This document shows positions 23,870-34,869 of a stretch of DNA of 64,000 bases, piece by piece. How positions within the stretch are numbered: position 1 is the first letter of the stretch; each line of letters begins with the position of its first letter. The notes beneath the pieces were generated by a model. The model searched no databases. It had not been told where the DNA came from and saw only the letters and a program-made list of their open reading frames with translations. Source of the stretch: Microcebus murinus (Eukaryota > Chordata > Mammalia > Primates > Cheirogaleidae); contig NC_134129.1 in the NCBI RefSeq assembly GCF_040939455.1, positions 16,812,001-16,876,000 of the forward strand. The letters run 5' to 3'. Position numbers and translations under genes: made by a program.

Positions 23870-24951
23870 CTCTATGTCTAAGGACATAGAGAATATTTGG
23901 GAAGAATATTTGTTTTCATTTGGGTTTCAAAAAGGATTTTTTTTTTTTAGGTATAACTGCAGTCTCAATTCAGATTTCTGACCTGACTTCCAATTTTCCG
24001 AATGATTTTTTTGTTTTTTTACAATGTCATAGTCTCATAGCTGAAATACAATAAAGTCACCTTGTTTTGAATACATTTTGATGATAACTACACACTCAAA
24101 AAGTGAACTTATGTGAACAAGCAAACTATTTTGGAGAACATATAACTTTCCTTTTTTCATCTAGGGGAATATTGGTTTGTTTAATAAACTTTATAAGAGC
24201 TTTGCTAATGTTGAAATTGTCATTACCTGTGCCCTCATATATTTAACAAAAAAAACATAATCTCAACTCCTTTAACTTAAAGAGCAAAGAGAACAGACGT
24301 TAGCTCTTCATCAGACCTACAATCAGCATTGACCCTTATGAAGAAAGATATTTTTAATAGCTCATCAAAAATAAATCTAATCATTTGGGCCGAATCGGTT
24401 AGAAAAAAAATGTCGAAAAGAACACTCCAGAAAATCCGAAATGAGTTTGGGGGTGGAGGGTTTTTAGAACGTAAGGGTTTTTCCTGGCATTCAGTTTTAA
24501 TATTTGACCCATGAAGACATGTTTTCGTTGAACTCCTAAAAGCAAGAAAAGTCTTTCATACAGAGAAAATGATGATGATTTGCTGAAACAACATAATTAT
24601 TTGTTCAACCAGAAAATTACTGTAATTTACTTAAACTCCCATCCAGCCCAGGATTTCATTTTCATATCCGTTTCAGATCTTTTGACATAGACAATGAATG
24701 CGTTGGAAGATGCTGAGAGCTTTAATAGGACATCTTTATCTGAGCAAGAAACAATTGGAGTTGGTTATCTACAAATTTCCTGTGTGGCCAGCATTTGTGT
24801 TTTGTGCTCATGGAATTTCTAGCACAACAGGCAAAGAAATGGCTTGGTAAATAACTTGGTAAGTGCTGACTTGATGTAGAACCCAACTCAGATCATTCCA
24901 GCTTAAACAGCCACCTGGCTTTGTTGCTGTCTACATTGACCGAACTAATCT
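23870..24951. other. Unassigned AT-rich sequence
   Basis: About 1.1 kb, AT-rich, with no recognised repeat or exon. The last four bases (ATCT, 24948-24951) are the target duplication of the LTR that follows. Confidence 0.45.
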
Positions 24952-25567
24952 TGATAGGGAAAAACCCTCCCCCCAGGGCCCCCATAGCTGAACTCACTGC
25001 TGATTGGATGCTTTTTGAATCCCACTGCTGATTGGATATGTAGAGCTTGTTGCTGATTGGATATGTAGAGCTTGTTGCTGATTGGATACTTTTTGAATCC
25101 CACCGCTGATTGGATATGTAAAGCTCGTTGCTGATTGGATATGTAAAGCTCGTTGCTGATTGGATATGTAGAGCTTGTTGCTGATTGGATACTTTTTGAA
25201 TCCCACCACTGATTGGATATGTAAAGCTCGTTGCTGATTGGATATGTAAAGCTCGTTGCTGATTGGATATGTAGAGCTTGTTGCTGATTGCATATGTAGA
25301 GCTTATTGCTGATTGGATGCTTTTTGAATACCACCGCTGATTGGGTAATTCCCCATGCTCATAGTTGATTGGTTGTGTGTAACCCCAAGAAGTGTATAAA
25401 ACTGGAGGAGAACAAGGAAGCAGTGCTCAGAGTTTGGTGGCGTGCCCCTCTGTGCTGGCCGGTGGAATAAAAGCTGATTCTCCGACCCTCTGTGTGCCGC
25501 TCGGTTCTTTCCCTGGTCAGTCGCTGTTAACACTTGCTGTTACACTTGCTGTACTCTTGCCGGAACA
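24952..25567 (+). mobile_element. Solo LTR of an ERV1-like endogenous retrovirus, CCAAT-array type
   Basis: A 616-bp LTR beginning TGATAGGG and ending GGAACA, flanked by a perfect 4-bp duplication ATCT (24948-24951, 25568-25571), the size usual for gamma-type retroviruses. U3 holds 15 tandem units of about 25 bp with ATTGG (an inverted CCAAT box; one unit has ATTGC). A TATA box follows at 25395-25400 and the poly(A) signal AATAAA at 25466-25471. There is no internal retroviral sequence next to it. The repetitive minus-strand frames at 24945-25334 are produced by the array. Confidence 0.9.
24995..25378 (+). repeat. CCAAT-box tandem array in LTR U3
   Basis: Units start 'ttgctgattggat' and alternate two spacer types, 'atgtagagctTG'-like and 'actttttgaatccca'-like, giving a higher-order pattern of three or four short-spacer units per long-spacer unit. 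ATTGG is the binding core of NF-Y. Function is inferred only. Confidence 0.85.
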
Positions 25568-25571
25568 ATCT

Positions 25572-26080
25572 AATACTATCTTTCCCCACAAAGGGGGTCA
25601 AAACCTAGCAATTAGAAACAAGGAAGAAGTTATGACAATCTGGCATGAGTTGTTGATCTCAAGAAACAAATGACAATGGATGGAGCCAAGAAATTGCATG
25701 TCACAGGAGTTACAAATTTAAATGTCCATAGGAACCAAATACATGGTGAGGAAGGGTGGCGATGTCTGAGTGACAACCAGGGGTGGCAGAGAAGGTGGAG
25801 AGCTGGACAGCACATGGCCTGTCCCACGAGGCTACACCCACCCCTAGCCCACTGTGTGAGGCACCAATATGGGGAGAAGTCAGGGATCTGGAGTTGTCAT
25901 AGAAATCTCCCAAGTTTTAAAATATTGGCTACGAATCAACCTTCTAAAAACTCAGAAAGGGCCAAGCCAAGAATGTCTGTAGGCTTCCTGCAAATTCTGA
26001 GTCACCAGCTTATGACATCTGGCTTGTAACATCTGGGCTGCATCAGCTTTGCATTTTCTCAGTGTGTAAGTGCTGTGCGC
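25572..26080. other. Unassigned sequence
   Basis: No gene recognised. The frame at 25670-26029 has no identifiable domain. Confidence 0.4.
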
Positions 26081-26136
26081 ATGTTTATGTGCGTGTGTGT
26101 GTGTGTATTCATGCTTATGTGTATGTGTGTGTACAG
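26081..26136. repeat. Imperfect (TG)n repeat
   Basis: TG-rich with interruptions (gtgcgtgtgtgtgtgtgtat..tgtgtatgtgtgtgta). Confidence 0.9.
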
Positions 26137-26816
26137 ACACAGATTTGTATGTCTTAGACCTATCTGCATGTGCAAAGTTGAGTCAAATTGTCAAATTACA
26201 ACAGCAGCCAAAAACAAACAAACAAAAAACCAATCTGTTTGATCGATCGCCTGCAACTATGTGATCGGATATTGCCAAGACCCTGAAGCACAGGCGAGGC
26301 CCACAAGTGTCACCCTCTGCCAGATCTCCTCTCCTCCCTGTCCTTCTTGAGCACCCCCCACCCCACCCCATCTCCCACCTCTGCTGTGTTCTTGCACCCA
26401 ACAGGCAGTCTCTGCAGCCTTTTTTTGGAGGGTTGGACCGACTGGAGCCACTTTTCGGACAGGTGCAAAGAGCCAACGGGACATCCCCCTAAGGCAGGCA
26501 GCCTTAACAAATGACTCTCAGGCATCGGAGTACAAAAGCCCAGCTCTCCCACCTTGGGTTGGACTGGAGCAGCTTTGAGGTGTAATTTACAATCCAGAGC
26601 TCCCCTTCAGAATTAGGCTGACACTCCCTTCTGCGGGACTTTGTCACCATTGCTCTCTTGCTTGGCTTCCTCCTCTCCCTGTTTCTGCCCATCCCCCACT
26701 CCCATGCTGGTCCCCTCCCTGCCCCCACCTCTTCCTCCATAAATCACTTGCACACAACTCCTTGTCTTGGAATTCTACTGAATCCAACCCGAGACCCCTA
26801 GACTCCTGCATGTCCC
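26137..26816. other. Unassigned sequence, no gene seen
   Basis: Several overlapping frames on both strands (26183-26740), none with a recognisable domain. Confidence 0.4.
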
Positions 26817-26817
26817 A

Positions 26818-26948
26818 ATTTCCTCTTCCTTAATTTGAAGATGATCATGTTACCTACCTCATAGGGTTGCTGTGATGATTAAATGAGTTAGCACATGCAC
26901 ACAGCTTAGAATGATCTCTGCCAATCACTATACAAATATCGGTTAAAA
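26818..26948 (+). mobile_element. MIR SINE, 3' half
   Basis: 'acctacctcatagggttgctg', 'gatgattaaatgagttagc' and 'cacagcttagaatgatc' follow MIR order. Confidence 0.85.
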
Positions 26949-26960
26949 TTATTCTCTCGT

Positions 26961-27279
26961 GGCTGGGTGCGGTGGCTCACGCCTGTAATTCTAACACTCT
27001 GGGAGGCTGAGGCAGGAGGATCGCTCAAGGTCAGGAGTTCGAGACCAGCCTGAGCAAGAGCAAGACCCCAAAAATAGAAAGAAACGAATTAGCCAACTAA
27101 AAATATATAGAAAAAATTAGCCGGGCATGGTGGCACATGCCTGTAGTCCCAGCTACTTGGGGAGACTGAGGCAGAAGGATCACTTGAGCCCAGGAGTTGG
27201 AGGTTGCTGTGAGCTAGGCTGACGCCACGGCACACTAGCCTGGGCAACAGAGTGGGACTCTGTCTCAAAAAATATATAT
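26961..27279 (+). mobile_element. Alu SINE, strepsirrhine type
   Basis: Starts ggctgggtgcggtggctcac and ends aaaaaatatatat. Target duplication attctctc(g/a)t lies before and after. The left arm lacks about 10 bp ('gagcaagacccc' joins 'aaaaatag'). Confidence 0.95.
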
Positions 27280-27689
27280 ATTCTCTCATGATATAAGATG
27301 ATACAAATCAAAATAAAACCATTCCACTTCCCAGTGCAGTTCTATTTTCGGATGGAAGTACACATGCATTGAACCACTGGAGATGTCTGTGTATTAGAGC
27401 GAGATGCTACCTTCTCTTGTTCTCCAAGGTTATTCTCACATGACATGGCGGCAGGAGGAATCAGAACCCAGTAACAAGCCCACCCTCAATGGTGGATGTG
27501 TTGACAGGTGGCAAAACCAGCAGACCATGGCGTGGGACACCCTGGACACCCTAACGAAGCGTGACAATTGATTCAGCTGCAGCCCATCCGTCAAAGCTGA
27601 GGCCACCGTGCGTTTGGCTCTCATGGCCCATTTGTTGCCTCCATCTTGACATGGCCAAAGCTTCCGGTCTTTCCTGCAAAAACAGGCAT
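27280..27689. other. Unassigned sequence
   Basis: No gene or named repeat recognised. Confidence 0.4.
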
Positions 27690-27960
27690 CTCCTTCCAGA
27701 TTCCTCCACTGTTGTCAACAGTACCATCATCTTTCTAATCCCTCAAGATCATAAGCTTAGGAGAGTTTATTTCCAACTGTATTCCCCCAAAACCAATCCA
27801 TCACCATGTTCTTGCCTATTGTTTTTTTTTTTTTCATGAGGTTCAGCAAATCATTTCCTTACCAAAGCTGCCACTGTCATTCAAGCCCTAATACTTCATG
27901 GGTGGGGATTCAACAAGCTGCTGATCTGTTCTCATACCTTCTTGTCTTCAAATATGTCTT
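27690..27960 (+). mobile_element. Possible L2 fragment
   Basis: 'cagattcctccactgttgtc' to 'tgatctgttctcatacc' looks like diverged L2 sequence. A T12 run lies at 27822-27833. Weak call. Confidence 0.35.
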
Positions 27961-28137
27961 CAAATCACTGTCACTATAGCTGGTAGACTATTCTTTAACA
28001 CTTTTCACTTTTCCGTAGCCAAAGTGCATGGGTTACTTACTCCAAGGATTTAACAAGCAAGGATCTAGTACTGACTATGTACTAGACATTGTTCTCAGTG
28101 CTTTAAAAATATTAATAACCCTCCGAGGTAGGCACTA

Positions 28138-28955
28138 CCGTATTTCCCCGAAAATAAGCCCTACCCACAAAATAAGCCCTAGCAGGATGTCTAAGCATGA
28201 GCGCAATAGAAGCCCTACCCCGAAAATCAGCCCTAGTGATGGGCGTGGCTATGAAAATCAGCCCTAGTGACAGGCGTGGCTATGAAAATCAGCCCTGGCG
28301 ATGGGCGTGGCTATGAAAATCAGCCCTAGTGGTGGGCGTGGCTATGAAAATCAGCCCTGGTGATGGGCGTGGCTATGAGAATCAGTCCTGGTGATGGGCG
28401 TGGCTATGAAAATCAGCCCTAGTGGTGGGCGGGGCTATGAAAATCAGCCCTAGTGACAGGCGTGGCTGCGCAGCGCATCTGCACAACCCATGCTTGTCGT
28501 CATGGAGCGGGAAAGAACACGAGCAGCCCTTCTCATCTGCCCCGTGAGAGCTCTAGTGCTCCACAGGAGAGATCGGGGCCAGTGGTTCTAAAGGAAACAG
28601 AGTCGCAAGACATTCAGGATGGGATTCGGGGTTTGGAGAGTGAGGATGATGTTCTAGAAGAAGACGACTTCGCTCTATTTGAATCAATGTAGATTTTGTT
28701 GTACCGTACTTAAAAAAAAATAACACATGCCCTGAAAATAAGCCCTAGGGTGTCTTCTTGAGGAAAAATGAATATAAGACCCTGTCTTATTTTCGGGAAA
28801 ACATGATATATACAATAAGACATTCCAAGACAGAGAGAAAGAGAGCACAGTCACGTAACTTTTATTACGGCACTTTGTTATAATTGTTCTCTTATAAATT
28901 ATTATTGTTGTTAATAATAAATATGAGACCCTGCTTTATTTTCGGGGAAACACGG
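28138..28955 (+). mobile_element. TA-flanked DNA transposon, copy 3 (composite with two right ends)
   Basis: Left end CCGTATTTCCCCGAAAAT at 28138, eight 31-bp units, residual frame, and a first right end at about 28806 (cgggaaaacatga, followed by TA). About 107 bp of unrelated sequence come next (28807-28913). A second right end follows (aataaatatgagaccctgct to gggaaacacgg, 28914-28955), then TA. The interposed DNA (gtcacgtaacttttattacgg, ataattgttctcttataaatt) resembles a Tigger-type transposon fragment. The outer ends alone fit the insertion in the MIR, so the whole 818 bp moved or arose as one unit. Confidence 0.85.
28453..28692 (+). pseudogene. Residual reading frame inside transposon copy 3
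   Basis: A 79-codon frame, GTG to TAG, collinear with the frames of copies 1 and 2; it ends SEDDVLEEDDFALFESM. No ATG start and no catalytic motif. Confidence 0.38.
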
Positions 28956-29060
28956 TATTATTGGCTCGATTCTATAAATGAGGAAACAGAGATAAATAAC
29001 TTTCCTGAGATTATGCAGCTATTCAATGTCAGGCCCAGCACTCTCAGCCTCAGGGTCTGA

Positions 29061-29768
29061 GCACTTAGCGACAGCAAAACAGCGCCGACACCACCTCTCG
29101 CTCAGTGTCACTTGTCACTGTCCTCAGCCTTTGTCCTTGCTCTCACCCCAAACCCTCCGCCGCAAGTTCTCCCCATTTCCGAGTTCTGTAGGCGGCATGG
29201 GGCAAGAAGCATTCCGTGTGAACGGTGAGCAGATGGTTTGCTTGAAAGATTGGGACAGGGACATCGTGGGAAGGAACACAGGGGTGGACGAAGGTAAGTG
29301 ACCTCTTTGGGAACAGTCAGGCCACGGCGACAGGTTGATCTGCTCGTGACACCCAAACCGGTGTTTGGTGTCAAACAACCGCTCTCAAAAATGTTAATAA
29401 TCTCAGTTTTTACAGCCTTCTCCCTTGAGATTTGTTCTTAAAGAACTTGGCCAGAGCCTATTTTATGGTTTCATTAAATCCTTTCCCCCTGGACCAAAAT
29501 CCAACCTCAGAAAGGAGTGCAGGTGTAACTCTCCTATACTCTTGTGAGTTCGTTATACCTCCAGGATTCTTCCTCATTGGCTGGGCCAGAAATGATCTCT
29601 CTTTGAGAATATTAATTCCAAATTCGCAATGCCATTTCTTCAATTTTTTTTCCCCAGGATGGCACCAAGGGACCCTGTTGGCCAACCTAATGTCCCAGCT
29701 ACCCACCAAGGGTGATGTGTACATTAAGATACACCTAAGACTCCACCACACTTAAAAATATTTTTTTA
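29061..29768. other. Unassigned sequence, no gene seen
   Basis: Two fully overlapping opposed frames at 29432-29755 have no recognised domain. No repeat family recognised. Confidence 0.4.
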
Positions 29769-30099
29769 GGCCGGGCGAGGTGGCTCACTCACGCCTGTAA
29801 TCCTAGCACTCTGCGAGGCAGAGGCAGGAGGATCTCTCAAGATCAGGAGTTCGAAACCAGCCTGAGCAAGAGTGAGACCCGTCTCTACTAAAAATAGAAA
29901 GAAATTAATTGGCCAACTAAAAATATAGAGAGAAAAAATTAGCTGGGCTTGGTGGTGCATGCCTGTAGTCCCAGCTACTTGGAAGACTGAGACAGGAGGA
30001 TGGTTTGAGGCCAGGAGTTGGAGGTTGCTGTGAGCTAGGCTGATGCCATGGCACTCTAGCCCGGGCAATAGAGTAAGACTCTGTCTCAAAAAAAAAAAT
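29769..30099 (+). mobile_element. Alu SINE, strepsirrhine type
   Basis: Starts ggccgggcgaggtggctcac with a 4-bp 'ctca' duplication, carries both arms and linker, and ends with a short A tail that meets a T run. Confidence 0.95.
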
Positions 30100-31363
30100 T
30101 TTTTTTTAATTTTAAAGACTTTGATAATTATAAGTAATTCTTAATTATCACCACATTGAGATATATTTCATATTCAGGTCTGTCTGGGTTCCTGTTGAAC
30201 TTCAAACAAACTGTAAATTCGGCTGTGGTCATGGATCTTTAGTAATTTGCCAGTTTTTACCATAACTCTCCTGCAGCAAATTTTGAAAGGAATAGCTTAA
30301 TGAGCCTTAACATCTTTCTTAGAAACACATTAATATTTGCCGAATCTTTTAGCCAAAATGGAATTAGTAGGAATGGTTTTAGTAAACAATTACTCGGTGA
30401 CATGCCAAAAATAGACAATGTGAGATGTCCCAAAAGCTTTGCAATATAACTATTAAACTGGAGAAAATACACGAAGACACTCTGCAAAAATATGTTGTTC
30501 AGTCACCATCTGGAATGGATTAATATAGCAAAATACAGAAACAATACCACAGAATACATTTTACTGTATTTCTTCAAAATAACTCATTTATAGAACCGTA
30601 TATTCAGAGAGGATTGTGGCTATTTGGTTAGGGTGAACATAAGGTTTTAAATTATTGTTTTCATTTTAAAGCCCAAAGGGAGGTGACAGAGAATGAAGTT
30701 AGACATTAATTCCTTTAAAATTTTCCCTTGGGAGACTATAGCAGCACTTTTCATTCCTTAATATCAGTGTGGCTCTCCTAATTGGATCCACTTGACACAT
30801 GACAGAATCACAGATGAGTTGGTGACATCAGATCAAAGCATGGACATTAAAATCGAGTTTTCTTGACCAAAATTTTTGGGAGGTTTAAATATTGCTTGTA
30901 ATAATGTCTCAAGGTTCAAAGTATGATGGGAGAGATTTTATCATCTTACACAAGATTCTGCTCGTGGCTGGAATCTTAACTCTAGCAGTAAGATCCAGCC
31001 CCAGGAATCTATATTAAATAATTCCTACAGAGGATTTTCAACAGAAGATTCGTTAAGAACGCCAACATCCATTGTAAAGCTTCGACACTATATAAACTTT
31101 GCCGTACATTACTTTGGGCATCAATAATCGTTATTCATATGAGCATACATTTACACCAACTCTCATTTTAGAGGGGGTTGTAATACAACATTATTTTTAA
31201 AATGTAAATAAATGTTGAAAAATTAATAAAAAGAAAATGAAGGTTAGGAAAATATTTGAAATCAGGGGCAAGGTTAATACATTAAAATACAGTGCAGTTG
31301 CTAGAAATAGGTAATAAAATTGACACTAAGCTTCCTACCTGCCAAAGCAAAGAGAGAAATATC
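30100..31363. other. Unassigned AT-rich sequence
   Basis: About 1.26 kb, AT-rich and CpG-poor. No gene or named repeat is recognised. Confidence 0.45.
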
Positions 31364-31666
31364 TTTTTTTTTCTTTTTTTGAGACAGAGTCTTGCTTTGT
31401 TGCCCAGGCTAGAGTGAGTGCCGTAGCGTCAGCCTCGCTCACAGCAACCTCAGACTCCTGGGCTCAAGCAATCCTCCTGCCTCAGCCTTCCGAGTAGCTG
31501 GGACTACAGGCATGCACCACCATGCCCAGCTCATTTTTTTCTATATACATATAATAGTTGGCCAATTAATTTCTTTCTATTTATAGTAGAGATGGAGTCT
31601 CGCTCTTGCTCAGGCTGGTTTCGAACTCCTGACCTCGAGCAATCCACCCGCCTCAGCCTCCCAGAG
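31364..31666 (-). mobile_element. Alu SINE, 5'-truncated
   Basis: Poly-T with a single C, both arms and linker, stopping at 'cctcccagag'. The last 35 or so bases of the consensus 5' end are absent. Flanks share an imperfect duplication (gagaaatatct, gagaaaaatgtct). Confidence 0.93.
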
Positions 31667-31904
31667 GAGAAAAATGTCTTAATATTTATGTAAGATGCAC
31701 AGAATCCATAAGCCTAAAAACAGATCAGTTTTTCACTGAAACCCTGTCTTTCTTGGTATTAAGACCTGAAAGGAATTTCATCTGTAATTTCGCATGAAAG
31801 GAACCCTGGCCAAGGTCAACTTTACCCATTGAAACTCCCACAACAGCTCAGTAATAACACTTTTCCTTCTTCAAACTTTTAATATGTTCCTTTGGTTTTT
31901 TTTT

Positions 31905-32200
31905 TTTATTATTTCAAAAATATTTATGGAGTACCTACTATGTATCTGGAATTTGTGTGAAATACTGTGCAATACAATGATAGACAGAACAGATCACATC
32001 TTGACATTTATGGAGTTTATAACCTGGTGAGCCAGGGAGAGATGAATTTCCTTTTAAAATCATATACATATATATAATTACTATATACATGATGTGTATG
32101 TACATGTCTATGTCTCTATAGTGCAGGTATGAAGAGATGTCATTACAAACTGTGGTCAGTGCTATCAAGGAAAACTATAAGTTACTATGAAAACAAGTGG
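31905..32200 (+). mobile_element. Ancient mammalian repeat, family unassigned
   Basis: 'tatggagtacctactatgta', 'gatagacagaacagatcac' and 'tggagtttataacctgg' have the same layout as 20405-20620. AT-rich microsatellite-like sequence (tatacatatatataa) lies inside. Confidence 0.45.
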
Positions 32201-32514
32201 CTTGCTCTACCCTAAAAAGTCAGAGAAGGATTTCCTAAGGAAATGAAATTTGCACTGGGAACCAATGGAGGAATAAGTACTATCTCATTTAATATTACCT
32301 TGTGTTGTGATTTTTTTTTCCTATTGTTTAAGGGGGAGGGAAACTGGCCTTGTCTTCCAAATTTTCCTTGTGCATGCTGAGCTCCCATAAGTGCAGATCA
32401 CGTCTCCTCTGATATTTCCCATCCTGCCTTAACCGTGTCAGGGACGCTGTAGTATCAATAAGCACTCAATTCGGTCATCTGCATTCCTATGGGAATAGAA
32501 TACAGTTGAACACT
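32201..32514. other. Unassigned sequence
   Basis: No gene or repeat recognised. Confidence 0.4.
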
Positions 32515-32516
32515 TA

Positions 32517-33120
32517 CCGTGTTTCCCCCAAAATAAGAAAGGGTCTTATATTTATTTTTCCTCAAGAAGACACCCTAGGGCTTATTTTCAGGGCATGTGT
32601 TATTTTTTTTAAGGACAGTACAACAATCTACATTGATTCCAATAGAGTGAAGTCGTCTTCTTCTGGAACATCATCACTCTCCAAACCCCGAATCCCATCC
32701 TGAATGTCTTGCGACTCCATTTCCTTTAGAACCACTGGCCCCGATCTCTCCTGTGGAGCACTAGAGCTCTCACGGGGCAGATGAGAAAGGCTGCTCGTGT
32801 TCTTTCCCGCTCTGCGACGACACGCATGGGTTGTGCAGATGCACTGCGCAGCCACGCCTGTCACTGGGGCTGATTTTCATAGCCACGCCCATCACTAGGG
32901 CTGATTTTCATAGCCACGCCCCTCACTGGGGCTTATTTTCATAGCCACGCCCACCACTAGGGCTGATTTTCGGGGTAGGGCTTCTATTGTGCTCATGCTT
33001 AGACATCCTGCTGGGGCTTATTTTATTGGTAGGGCTTATTTTCGGAGAAATACAGTAGCATGCTCAGAAATCCTGCTAGGGCTTATTTTATGGGTAGGTC
33101 TCATTTTCGGGGAAACACGG
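32517..33120 (-). mobile_element. TA-flanked DNA transposon, copy 4 (duplicated 5' end)
   Basis: On the minus strand the element starts at 33120 with CCGTGTTTCCCCGAAAATGA, runs about 63 bp, then starts again at 33055 (TA then CTGTATTTCTCCGAAAATAA) and continues as a normal copy. It has only four 31-bp units and ends at 32517. TA lies outside both outer ends (32515-32516, 33121-33122) and also between the two 5' ends (33056-33057). Confidence 0.86.
32628..32864 (-). pseudogene. Residual reading frame inside transposon copy 4
   Basis: 78 codons, one fewer than in the other copies through an in-frame 3-bp deletion (ESDDVPEED instead of ESEDDVPEED). Ends LLESM then stop. No ATG start. Confidence 0.38.
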
Positions 33121-33122
33121 TA

Positions 33123-33560
33123 CCACCATCAAAAATGCCCAGCAAGAAAACGTAGCTCCCTTTAGCCTCAATTCTTAGTCCTTTGAACTAACTAAATGTT
33201 TTAATTGATAGGAAATTCAAATACATCTTCCAAGCACTTTATTTTTTATTACAAGTTTTGGGGGAGATTGGAGTTCCCCGGAGTGAAATTCAACCTGGAG
33301 AGCCGAGCAAGCCCGTGCTGTGTCACAAACTGGAGATTTCTCTTCAGATGCTGTTTTTCTTCTGCTCTCGGTAACTGATATTTCAATATTCCCTCTGCAG
33401 CAGGGAACCCAGGCAGCACCTGCAGAACTGCTCTCTGCCTCCTGCCATAATAAATTGTTAATTAATCACAAATGCCACCAAATTGCTTTAACATGCTGCT
33501 GAGGTCACTGAATCGGGCTCAATTTCTCTCCTCCCCATCTCTCCTTTTCCTCCTCCTCCT
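33123..33560. other. Unassigned sequence
   Basis: No gene or repeat recognised. Confidence 0.4.
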
Positions 33561-33602
33561 TATTTTCTTTTCTTTTCTTTTCTTTTATTTTCTTTTATTT
33601 TA
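33561..33602. repeat. (TTTTC)n / TTTTA-rich tract
   Basis: Pentanucleotide repeat adjoining the Alu poly-T; on the minus strand it is the evolved A tail of that Alu. Confidence 0.92.
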
Positions 33603-33845
33603 TTTTTTTGAGACAGAGTCTCACTCTGTTGCCCGGGCTAGAGTGTCGTGGGCATCAACCTGGCTCACAGCAACCTCAAACTCCTGACCTCAAGCGATCC
33701 TCCTGCCTCAGCCTCCGGAGTAGCTGGGACTACAGGCATGCGCCACCATGCCCGGCTGATTTTTTTCTATATATTTTTGGTTGGCCAATTGATTTGTTTC
33801 TATTTTTTTTAGTACAGACAAGGTCTCGCTCTTGCTCAAGCTGGT
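33603..33845 (-). mobile_element. Alu SINE, 5'-truncated
   Basis: Right arm, linker and the start of the left arm are present; it stops after 'cttgctcaagctggt'. The left arm is largely missing. A segment of the right arm is also shortened (ctcctgacctcaagc). Confidence 0.9.
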
Positions 33846-34241
33846 CCTCCTCCTTCTTATCTTCCTTCTCTGCTTTCTCTTTTCTCTTCCTTCCCCTAAC
33901 ACCTACACCCCCTTTCCCTTTCTACCCCCACTGGTTTCCGCTTCGTAGGATGTAAAAATATGAAACTTGACCATCAGAGGCTGCAACGTGACTCAAAAAG
34001 TCTCTTGAGGGCAGAGACCATGGGCGTGGTGACCTGCCCCCAGTCTCTCTGCTCCCTAGACTTGAGCTTTTCCTGCCTGGAGTTGTAGGAGATAAGCCTT
34101 GGCCTTGGAGGGGACCTCCATGTTTAGGGGTGCCAGGGACCAAGGTACAGAGCAAGGAAAGAAAGACTGGCAGGATGGGAAGGGACTGTCGCCCCTGTGT
34201 TACACAGAGAAGAAGCAAATAGCAGGGAAGTTATAAATAAT
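33846..34241. other. Unassigned sequence
   Basis: Pyrimidine-rich at 33846-33940. No gene seen; the frame at 33922-34218 shows no domain. Confidence 0.4.
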
Positions 34242-34252
34242 GAAACTCATGG

Positions 34253-34635
34253 AGGCCGGACACGGTGGCTCACGCCTGTAATCTTAGCACTCTGGTAGGC
34301 CGAGGTGGCTCATTCCTGTAATCCTAGCACTCTGGGAGGCCGAGGCAGGAGGATTGCTGGAGGTCAGGAGTTCGAAACCAGCCTGAGCAAGAGCAAGACC
34401 CCATCTCTATTATAAAAATAGAAAGAAACTAATTGGCCAACTAATATATATAGAAAAAAATGAGCCGGGCATGGTGGTGCATGCCTGTAGTCCCAGCTAC
34501 TCAGGAGGCTGAGGCAGGAGGATCGCTTGAGCCCAGGAGTTGGAGGTTGCTGTGAGCGAGGCTGACGCCAGGGCACTCACTCTAGCCTGGGCAACAGAGT
34601 GAGACTCTGTCTCAAAAATAAAATAAAATAAAAAA
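34253..34635 (+). mobile_element. Alu SINE with internal 5' duplication
   Basis: After 'ggtaggccgagg' the element restarts with 'tggctcattcctgtaatcct' before continuing normally, a duplication of about 47 bp. The tail is (AAAAT)n-like. Target duplication GAAACTCATGG at 34242-34252 and 34636-34646. Confidence 0.95.
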
Positions 34636-34869
34636 GAAACTCATGGGAGTGGGCAGAGAGCAAGGCTGGGACCCAAAGAGAAGATCTTCGATGAGGAATG
34701 GAGAAGACAGAGTTAGGGAGGTCAAAAGATAGGATTTAAAGAAACTTCCAGAGCCAGAGACATAAGAGAGAAAGCTTAGCCTTGGGCTGAGCCCAAAGAA
34801 GGCATGGCCGTTGAAGGTCCTTTGGTTGTTTAGACATCGTGTTGACAGCAGAGCGCTAGTGGAATGTGG

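Larger units (their letters stand above)
28050..29060 (-). mobile_element. MIR SINE split by the composite transposon
   Basis: The left piece (28050-28137) ends 'ctccgaggtaggcacTA' and the right piece (28956-29060) continues 'TAttattggctcgattc..aaatgaggaaacagag'. Removing 28138-28955 and one TA restores an uninterrupted MIR, 'gaggtaggcactattattgg', which proves the insertion site. Confidence 0.88.

Noticed and set aside
24945..25334. Repetitive minus-strand frame with SNQQ/ISN repeats, a possible repeat protein
   Set aside because: It is the reverse translation of the CCAAT tandem array in LTR U3; period and content follow the DNA repeat.
24995..25378. CRISPR-like array of regular repeats
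   Set aside because: Units follow each other without unique spacers, lie in an LTR, and the genome is a primate.
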